The translations under genes and the position numbers were made by a program. Below, piece after piece: positions 1 to 9,700 of a stretch of 44,205 nucleotides of DNA. Location: positions 1 through 44,205 of IMG/VR virus record IMGVR_UViG_3300009514_000045, one strand, 5' to 3'. The notes beneath the pieces were generated by a model. That model did no database searches. It was not told where the DNA came from and was given only the letters and a program-made list of their open reading frames with translations. Source of the DNA: a virus. Position 1 is the first letter of the stretch. Each line of letters begins with the position of its first letter.

Positions 1-496
1 TGAAGAAGTTGAGGAGCTTCTGGATGGTCTGGACGAGTCTCTGAATGCTGCTCGTGTCCGCCGAGACATACAGGAAGATGGCGAGCACAGCCGTCGAAGA
101 AGTGAACTGGGGCCGCGTGGGGTCCGTTCGGTCCAGCATACGGCCAATCATCCGCCGCTCGTAGGCCGTGTATCCTCCAAGGATGTCCTCGAAGTCGGGG
201 CGAAGCAGTTCCCAATCGCCAGCGATGTAGATGCCAGCCTGGCGGACATCCTGGAGCAGCCCTTCAATCTCCCCGATAATCTGCTCGATGATGACCGTGA
301 GGGGGTCCAGAAGGCCGACGAGGAAGGCTTTGACGACCTGGAGAACGGCCAGGACGATGTTGAGGATGACCAGCAGGGCCTCCAGAAGACCCTGGACCAC
401 ATCTAGAACGTCAACGAAAACCGTAGGCAGACCAGGCTGAATAGTCAGCCACTGACCTGTCGCTTGGATCTCAGTTCCGGTCTCTGGGGCACCCAC
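1..496 (-). CDS. Partial hydrophobic tail/baseplate-region protein (runs off left edge)
   Basis: An open frame of 165 codons starts with GTG at 496 and continues past base 1, so the C-terminus is missing. A purine-rich GGAGGAGGAG lies 8 nt upstream of the GTG and supports this start. The N-terminal region (about residues 27-75) is a nearly continuous amphipathic or hydrophobic helix rich in Leu, Val and Ile, starting VFVDVLDVVQGLLEALLVIL. A more ordinary soluble segment follows (around GDWELLRPDFEDILGGY). It begins just after the 77-residue gene and belongs to the same minus-strand tail operon. The hydrophobic stretch could be a coiled coil inside a virion protein or a membrane-interacting segment. 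No family is recognised. Confidence 0.75.
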   Translation of the reverse strand, partial: MGAPETGTEIQATGQWLTIQPGLPTVFVDVLDVVQGLLEALLVILNIVLAVLQVVKAFLVGLLDPLTVIIEQIIGEIEGLLQDVRQAGIYIAGDWELLRPDFEDILGGYTAYERRMIGRMLDRTDPTRPQFTSSTAVLAIFLYVSADTSSIQRLVQTIQKLLNFF

Positions 497-499
497 GAC

Positions 500-733
500 C
501 TACACTCCTCCTCCGTGCTTGATTCGCTGCACGGTTGCGTGAAGCTCAGAGAGCTTCTCCTTGTCCGCTGACACCTGCTGATCCAGTAGTTCCCGCAACT
601 GAATCAGGAGCTTCCGCTGACGCTCCAAAATCGGTGCTTTCACCCGTCCACCAGGGGTTTGGGCCCACTTCTCAAAATCGATATTCAAGTCTTTCAGTTG
701 AGCCTGAATGTCCTCGATGGTCGGTTTAGACAT
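500..733 (-). CDS. Small charged helical protein of the tail operon
   Basis: The 77-residue protein starts MSKPTIEDIQAQLKDL and is almost entirely predicted helix, with heptad-like Leu/Ile spacing (LERQRKLLIQLRELLDQQV) and a Gly-Gly-Gly-Val tail. An AGGAG sits 6 nt before the ATG. It follows the giant structural gene after about 50 nt and its stop is 3 nt before the next start, so it is probably co-transcribed. It may be a small coiled-coil structural or chaperone subunit. No family is recognised; only the reading frame, ribosome site and context support it. Confidence 0.8.
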   Translation of the reverse strand: MSKPTIEDIQAQLKDLNIDFEKWAQTPGGRVKAPILERQRKLLIQLRELLDQQVSADKEKLSELHATVQRIKHGGGV

Positions 734-783
734 GGATCTCTCCTGCTACAAAGGACTTTCCCACAGGACGACTACCGGGAAGG

Positions 784-3700
784 CTATGTCTCATCGAGAC
801 CCTCCTGGAGGAGCAGCAGGTCCTCCTGCTCCTGAATCCTGCGAGGCAACTCGGTGTCAAAACGGACCACCGACTGGAGAGTCCCGAACACCTGGTCCGT
901 GCGGAACCTAATCCAGGCGAACCGCATCTGACGGAGTCGGTCGGCCCGTTCCAAGACATCCTCGATGCGGTCGGGGAGTACCGGACGGCCGGAACCAGCC
1001 ACCAGAGGGGGTACACCCGGGGCATCTTCAGAGAAGGAGGCGTAGGGGGTAGCAACTCCGAGAGGTGTCTCGTAGTCGAGGTTGTAGTCCAGGACCCAAT
1101 ACCGGCGGTCCAGGACCGAGAGGCAGTCTGAGACGTTGGCGAAGGGAGCGGTGTCGGCATCTCCCCCGAGGCTCTCCAAGAAGACGTTGGAGGGCACTCC
1201 CAGGCCATCCAGGGGGTCTGTGGGGCTGCCCAGGTCGGTGATGTGCTCATCCAACTGGAAGATGAAGTAGGAACCGGACTTGCCCTTCTCGGTAACGGCC
1301 GTGAGTTCCTCCATCCAGGACAGCAACCGCTCCCGCATGAAGAACACGAGTTCCACGGCATCCTGGGAGAAGAGGCTGGAGGTCCGCACCACCCGGTATC
1401 CGAAGGGCTGCACGGAATCGTTGTTGCCCTTGTAGGAGTTCGGGTCCGGGCTCGAAGCCCCCGCAGCAGCCGTCGCCCGGAGATCCTGCTGCCCTTCGCC
1501 CGGAGGACCGGACACGGTGGGCATGACAGCGTACTCCTGGCCCAAGGCTCCGTAAACCACCGGGCTCGCATCGCTGCCGGTGAACTCGGACTCCCCGGTC
1601 ACAGCCAGGTTGTCGGTGGCGACTGCCGTCACCCGGTAGAAGCCGCGGTTATCATCGAGTTCGGAAGGCACTCCGGCCAAGAAGGGGGCACCAGGCCCAC
1701 GGTCCGGCACGGAAGCATCGCCAATAGGACGGGCACCTTCCTCGGGGACAGTAGCAGGTCCTGTGGGACCTGCCAGCGGGCCTGCCGGGTCCACGATGAC
1801 GTAGTCGCCATCCTGGATGCCCAGAGCCCCGAAGTCAGTTACCGTACTGTCCCGCAGTTCGTTGGTTGTGGCGACGTTGCCACCGTCTCCGGTGGTGTAG
1901 CTCGGGGATGTCTGGTGCACGACCTCGTCCACCACGAGGTCGAACAGTTGCTCGTTGGACTGCTCGTGGGGCACGGGAGCCTGTCGCAGGTAGATCTCGA
2001 AAGTATCCCCGGGCAGTGGGGCATTCTCGAAGCCAGGGTCACGGAGCTTGAGGGTGATACCGTCGTCTTCCACAACCCCAATCTCCGCGGTGTCCACCAG
2101 GACGCCTCCACGGATGAGACGGGCCTCATCACCCGGGTTCACGTTCACGTCCGGGTTGTCGAAATCCCCAAGTTGGGTTGCCCCGTCGGCTCCGACGACA
2201 GCCACCAGGGTGAAGGCATCGCTGGCTCCGGAGTCCACCACACCCCGCCTGATTTCGTAGGCGAAGCGGAGAGGTGCCAGGTTCTCGGTGATGCGGTCCA
2301 GGACGGAATGGAAGCGGCGAATCCGGCGGACCTCGAAGGACAAAGCCTCCGTGGAACCGATTCCGTAGCTGACACCATCCCGCATTCCCACCTCGCTAGG
2401 GAAGGCTGCGGAACGGGCGGAGTCCACCACATGCGGCACAGTCTGGTTCAGAGGCTTGGTCGGACGCGGGAAGGTGGGCTCCAGGAAGACTCCTGCAAGA
2501 GCCACGAAGCCACCGGTTCCTGTCGTGGTGTTGGGGTCACCTGCGGCGTCCACGATGTCGGAAGTCACGAGTTTGTCGGAGGGAAGGACTGCCACCACCC
2601 CGGCCGTGTTTCCACCACCGCCGTCATGAACATCATCCCACAGAGCGGAGTCGATACCCGTCAGGTCTAGGTAGTCCGCCACGTCCGGGTAGACTGCGAG
2701 GTCGGAATCCGGCTGGAAGGTCTGGTCGGAAACCGGGACAGCGATGTTCACCCCCAGGTCGCCTACCCCGGGAACTCCCGTGACGATGTCGTTGGCCCCT
2801 CCGTAGGTGAAATGGGCCTGCTTCGTGCCTACAGTCACATCCCCGGTGAAACCGGCGTTGGAGATGATGACATCCCGGTAGCCACCCGTCGTCGAGACTC
2901 CGTGGTCCCAACCCACCACGCTGTTTCCGGGAAGAGGTGCCGGGTAGTTGCCCACAGGGACATACACGAGGCCCGTCGCCTGCATGTCCACCGCCAGAGC
3001 CCCGAAGAAGACGGAATCGGCGATGGCACCTCCGGCTGCATCTTGGCCCGTTCCCGTGGTCAGGGTGAACACGTTGGCCGCCAGGGCTGAGTAGGCCATG
3101 GACACCACGGAAGTCGGGTCTGAGGAATCCACGACAGCGTAGAGGCGTCCCGTAGCAGTCCATGCCGAACTTCCAGGTCCAGGGCCGCTGGTGTCCGTGA
3201 CCTCGACCGTGAGAGGACCGGAGTCATCCCAGGTCACGATGGTCGGGAACAGAATCTCGGCCCAGGCGCCACCAGCACCGGCCACACCGTTGAGGAACTC
3301 CTCCCGGGCAGCAGCCGCACTGGACACGTTCTCCTCGATGGCGTGGCGGACCAGGTAGGTACCGGCCTTGACTGCGGCGTTCCCGATAGCTGAGCCCGAC
3401 ACCACGAGGATGTCACCAGCTTCTGTTCGGGAAACCTGGCCGGAGGAGACGGCACTGTTCAGGATTTCCACCCGGTTTGTTCCATCAGGGCTCGTCCCAG
3501 TACCCTTGCAGATGACCCCAGAGGAATCGATCTCAGAGGATGGGATGGCCGAGAAGACGATGTCCGAGGCGGTGAGAGACAGGTTCCCGGGGTCCTCCCA
3601 GGCCATGACCTTGATGGTGCCCAACTCAGTTCCTGAAGCCGCGACAAACGTGCCGATGTTCCCGGAACCGTCCCGAGACAGGAAGGTGAAGGCCAGGTTG

Positions 3701-6700
3701 TTGTTCACCTCACCGGGGGCATTCACGCTGGTCAGGGAGGCGTTCGCCGTCACCCGCCACACAGAGAGTCCGGCCTCGATGACGGTAGCCCCGGCATTGG
3801 TCGTCCCACGCTCGGGAGCCGTGGAGAGGTCCACCCTCTCGTTGAAGGTGAGACGGTCATTGGAGACCCAGGAAGACACGCTTCCAGTACCACCGCCCAC
3901 GCCTGGGCTCGTACCTCCCAGGGAAGTGATCAGGGCGTCGGTAGTGCCTTCCACGAAGGTGTCGATGGTCACGGTGAAGTCGTAGGTAGTCCCCGTGTTG
4001 GTCACGAAGGCCACCGCGGTATCGACCTGAATGTCCTTGTCTCCTGCACTGATGGCCGTGACGGCATTTCCACCAGATGCCCCACCAGACGCCTCCGTAG
4101 AGGAGAAGACAATCTCTTCCACCAGGGCTCCCGGGGTGCCTCCACCCCCGTTCTCGTAGAGCCGGATGATGATCTGGTTTGCCGCCCCCGCGAAGATACG
4201 ATTCAGGCCACCAGCAGTTCCTCCCTGGGCGTCGTTGAAGAAGAGAGCCCCCATGGAGGAGATGTCGAAGGTGGTCGTGTTGCCCACCCGCGTGACGACC
4301 ATGCCCGTGGCGAAGCTCGTGGAGACGTGGGCCATCGCGTTGTTGACGGTGTACTTGATGGTGTCCGTCTCGAAGGTCGGGGTCACGAATCGGGGCACCT
4401 CAAGATGGGATGAGGTGTTGTCTCCGATGGAGAGGATTCCAGTGGCACCCGCGGCCAAGCCCGAAGTAGTGTTGGGCACCTCGACCATCAGGAGGTCGAA
4501 GGGCCTGGCGTCACCGATTCCACTGTTCGGGAGGTAAGGACCGGCTCCAACCGGAGTCAGGTCTCGGGTCGTCACCACCGTTGCAGGTGGGTTGGTCCCG
4601 TCCCACGGGCTCACAATGAGGCCATTATTGCCCACGATTTCGTCCGGGTAGATGGAGAGCCACAACTGGGTTGCCGTGGGGGCAGGCCCATCGAGGCTCA
4701 GGACCACCCGCATGGCAGCGAAGGCATCCTTGAGGCGGTCGATTTCGGTGTTCTGAGTGCCCAGGTAGGGGATTCCGTAGTCCCCGTCGTCGTTGGTCGT
4801 CTCGCCCTGGAGAGCCGGGAAGTTGAAGGGATCCCGGTCGTTGTTCACGAACTCGATGTCCGCCTCGATGGTCGAGAGGGGCTGGGGAGGATTCTGGCCC
4901 AGAATCTCCTTGATGGGGAACAGAGGGTCTTCCTTGGAGGGGGCGGACAGGTCCAGGAAGTTGCCTCCCCGCTTCTGCACGGCCACGTCAAATCCCCGGC
5001 GGTAGCCGAACTGTCCCTTGGCGAAGGCCGTCATCTCCTCCACAGTGGGAGGATTCGACATCGATCCTGCATCCTTGCCGGTTGGGGGAGTTCCGTAGAT
5101 GGTGTCCCCCTGCTCCAAGGATACGGGGTCTCCCGTGGCGTGCTGGGAGGTCAGCCGGAGAACATCGTTGCCGGTTAGGAAGTTGCCGCCCTCATCAGAC
5201 AGGATGATCACACAACCCGCTTCCACCGAACCGATGAACACCCCGCCGTATGCGGGCCGGATGGTGTTGCCGAAAGCCTTGGAGATGATCTTGCTGCCGT
5301 TGCCGATCTGGTAGACCTCTCCAGTAGGCTTCCCGAAGCCAATCTGCTGAGCAAAGTCCTCTGCTGGATCCACGGGCAGGAAGGCAGGTGTGGAAAGCTC
5401 CGAGTCCCCGGACTCCAAGTCAGCCAGGTCCCCGCCCTGTGAGATGAGCCGAGTGGTGTCGGGGAGGCCCGTATCCGGATCGATGGGGAATTCCCGGATG
5501 AAGAGCGGCGTGGCAACGACGGTGGCGTATCCCGAAGTAGGGGTTGCCAGGCCCAGGGTTGCATCCAGGTCCGCAGAACCATCCGGGAAGTAGGCCCAGA
5601 TGCGGGCACGGGGGAGACGCTCCCTCGGCTGAGCATCCGTGACGTTGTCCACCACTCCCTTGGCCGGGTTGGAAAGGACACCGATAGGCTTGGCGAAGGT
5701 GCTCCCCGCGATCTGGACGTTGGGGTCCTTCTGGTTCTGGAGAGTCGGGGGGTTCAGGATGCGGAAGAAGGCGTAGACCCCAGGGTCTCCGGTCACGAGA
5801 TCAGCATCCATGCCCGGGAAGGTGGTCGTGAAGACCAGGGCAGCCTCTGGGAATAGGCGGGAGAGCCGGTGTGGCTCCCACATGGAGTTGAACTTCCCGG
5901 TAAGCCGGAAGATGGGGAACGGGAAGGCCGTGAGAAGCTCTGGCTTACCGAGGCCCGAAAGGACCCGGTCATCCATGTCATTGGCGATGAAGGGGCCCTG
6001 CTCGTCGATGTAGAATCGCAGGAGGAAGGGATCCATCGGATTGCCCGCGACCTCCAAGTCGGCAGTCTGAGTTGCCGTCTCGGGATTCACAATGATGTCA
6101 TCTTCGGTGGCCCTGAAGGATCCATTAGCAGCAAGGAAGACTTCTCCCCACACAAGACGTGCGTTCAGGTCACCTGTGACCTCATCTTCATAGCCAGGCG
6201 GGGCGTAGATCTTGTCCCGGCCAATGAAGAACCGGAACTTGCCATCACGGTCGCCAATAATTCCACCGTCCATGGTTTCCAGAATCTGCTCGAAGGCTAC
6301 GATGGCAGTGTTGTAGAAGTCGATGAATGTCCGAGCGGCCCGGTCCTGGTCCGTGAGGTCCCGCCGCTCCGATTTCAGCCCCAGGTTTCCCTGGTCCTGG
6401 TTGTTTGCGCTCGGGAAAAAGGCGACGGAAGCCCCCCCGGAGGGGTTCTGGGCCTGTACTCGCTGGACCGCGATCTCAGCGACCTCGCTCATGTACTCTT
6501 CCAGAGTCACCGTCCGGTAGTAGAAGCTGTCTGGGCTCCGGAAGGTGTAGGTCGCCAGGAGAGTGGTTCCTGCCAGGCCGTTCTCGGCGGAGGGAGCCGA
6601 CACGTAGGCATACTGGGCCTTGTAACGGGGGTAGATGAGGGCGTTGTCCCGCGGGAACGGGGACAGGGACCGCAAGCGAGTGTAGGAGAAGAGGAGTTTC

Positions 6701-9700
6701 TGCCCGGGAGCGAGAGCATCCTGCACGGGATCCAAAAGCTCGATAGCTCCGCTGTTCGGATCCATCTCGAAGTGGATGCCCCGGAAGAGGGTACGGCCAG
6801 GAAGAGCGGTGCCCTGGTCATCAATCTCTCCGAACAGGACAAGCTCGAAGTCCTCGGACTCAACCAGCGGTGCGATGCCCAGAAAGTTCCGGGGTTCTGG
6901 CTGGTAGACAGGGCGGACCGAAATCTTGGCTGTGTCGGTGATGCTGTTGAGGCCAATGGGAGACGGGCTGGAAACATCCACTTTCGTAGTGCGGCCATCA
7001 TCGGAAAGGTTGGCATCCACGATGATGAAGGGGTATCCACCAATCTCCAGGAGGTGTCCGGCCACAGCGAAGGAGGTGACATCCCCGGTGAAGGTGATGG
7101 ACAACATCCCCTTGTCTACGGGCTCGTAATCCAACACCAGCGGGGGGAGGAAGCCGGGGGATCCTCCAGTCGGGATACCGTCCACCTCTGTCGTCACAGG
7201 GATAGAGGACAACAGGGAGAGAACATCGTTGCCAGGGGCCCGGCTGCCCGCTTCCTGCTGCGGGGTAGGCCACACGACCACGGTGGTCTCGTTGTCCCCG
7301 GCGTCGTAGGTGCTGGATTTGATGTAGAACGGAGTCGCTCCAAGCCGGAGCAGCATTCCGGGAACCAGGTCCCCAGTGCGGTCCGTCTCCAGGGTGAAGG
7401 TGTCCTGCTCCTGCTCCAGGAAGAACGGTGGACGCCAAACCGGAACGGTGGAGGTGTTGTACGCCTGTTCGCCGCCGAATGCCTCGTAGACGCCGTAGTT
7501 GATCTGGACGGTCTCCGCCGGGTCCACATCTTCAGTGAAGGCGATGATGTTGTTCTCGAACGTCGCCGTGGTCGTGTTCCCGAAGTTCTGGAGGTTGGCA
7601 CCCACCCAGATCTGAGACTCAATCATCGCGGCAACGGTCTTACCCGACGGGTTCACCGAGTAGTTGCGGGCATCAATGCGGGTGGCTTCCTCCAACCGGA
7701 CGATAAGAGGCAGGAACTCGATGATGGGATCCCCAATCTGGTTGCCTTGGGAGTCTGCCTGCCAGTATTCAGCCTCGACCAACTGCCCGGCCCGGAGCGG
7801 GGTGTTGATGTAGAAGGCCCCCACGATAGGGCTCGTGACCACATCCAACCGGTCCACCGTGATCAGTTGCTCCACGAAGTAGGCCGTTACCCCCACATGG
7901 CCAGTCATGTCGGCATCGGAGAGATTGATCTCCCCAGAGGCCACATCAAACTCAGCCGCACCCGCAGCCAGAATAAGCGACGGCAGGAACTGCTCGTCGT
8001 AGGTGACAACAGATCCATCCAGGTCTACGAGGGTGTCCTCACCAAACTTCAGTTCGCCGGTGCTGTCGAGAACCTCAACCTGGTCTCCGAGAAGCGGGTC
8101 GGTGAACGCGGCCACCACCGTGAGGTCGGCTCCGATGGTGTAGGTCTTGCTGCCAACCCGGATGGAGAAGCTCTGGTTCGTGAAGTGCGGGTTGGCCACA
8201 TCCGGGACAAACAGGGCGTTGTTCGCCATGACCCCCAGTTCAGTTCCCCGCTCCAGGGCCGTGAGGCTCGCCTCATCGTTGCCGTAGTCCAGACCGAAGC
8301 GAATGGAGATTTGGCGTCCCCGCTGCACAGCATCCGTGATCACCGCTACCAGCCGGTTGGTCGGCTGAGTTGCCGGAGTCGGGACAGTCCCCAAACCATC
8401 AAGGAGACGGATCTGGAAGGGCTCCTCCGAGAGGTGGTTGAACTGGGTGTATTGGACATCCGCCACCACCCCGGCGTCATAGACCGTGGTGGGGAATCCT
8501 CTGTGGAGCTTCCAGGAAGCGTAAGGCTCGCCGTAGGTAGGACCGGCGGAAGCCAGGAACGGCACAGCAGCCTCGACTTCTAGTTCGGTCTCACTGGTGA
8601 CAGAAGCCACGATGTAGGAGCCCGCAGCATCCCCACCCACAATCCGGAGCCGGTATCCCGCCGTGACCCCATCGGTGAGGAAGGTGGCATTCTGGTCCTC
8701 GAAGGTGGTGGTGCCCTGGTTGAACTCGCCAGCAGCCCCAGCGTCCACCTGAGCCCCCACAGATTCCACGAGGAGGGCCACGCCTTGGCCTCCATCCGCC
8801 GGGAGCAGGTAGTCCACGCTTTCCTGCTGGAGAACGAACGTGGAGCCGTCTGCGGCCACATAGAGGCCGTTCCCGGCACCCACGGCCGGGTGGAGGGTCG
8901 CCCCCACCACATTGCTGTTTCCGAGGGCGATGGCCGTGGTAGCCATCTCGACACGCGGAGTGGAAGAAACACCCCGCTCCAGCCAGAAGAACTGGTCGTT
9001 TCCGAAGTCATAGAGGACATCGGACAGGTTCGATAGAGCCCGGACAGCCAGGCCGTCCACGACCTCGAAGAAGACATTCTCATCGAACCCAGCCACATCC
9101 TGGAGAGGCGGGTTCGTGATGGGGAACGTCGGGGTCCCAATGATGTTCTCTGCGAAGACCTCATTCTCGAAGGTGTCTCGGGACTTCACATCGGGGGTCG
9201 TGTTGCTCCGGTCCTTGTTCTGAGGACTCCGGAAAACACCGAGGGAGGAGCCCTGGTCCGGGAGCCAGTTGGCGTTGGAACTGGGGTCATCGACCCTCCA
9301 ACCGGGCAGGAAGCCAAGGAGAGCCGCACCGGAGAAGTCTCGGTCTTCAATGGACACGGAAGAGCCGAAGCCAATCTCCAAGGTGCCACTGTCCGGGTCC
9401 GCGGCCTCGATGACGACGTGGTCCCGCTGGGCGAACGCCTGGCCACCGGTGATGAGGGCGTCGATGTCTGCTGCCACCTGTACGGCAGTGAAAGTCCCGG
9501 CCCCGAGACCCGAAGCGTCCCAGGTGTAAGTGGTGCCGTCTACGGCGAAGTAGAGCTTCTCGGTACCCTCCAAGGTGAAGGGCCCCTGCTCCCGGGAATA
9601 GAGGCGGGCCTTCTCAGCGTAAAAGGCGGGTTCCACATCGGCCTGGAGGAAGTACAGGGCTTCCCCGGAGAAGGTGTTGCGGTCTTTCCGGCCAATGGCG

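Noticed and set aside
5869-8583. 904-codon plus-strand frame inside the giant structural gene
   Set aside because: This is an antisense shadow of the 3555-residue gene with no ribosome site or recognisable domain. Other plus-strand frames at 1243-2670 and 10072-11712 were rejected for the same reason.
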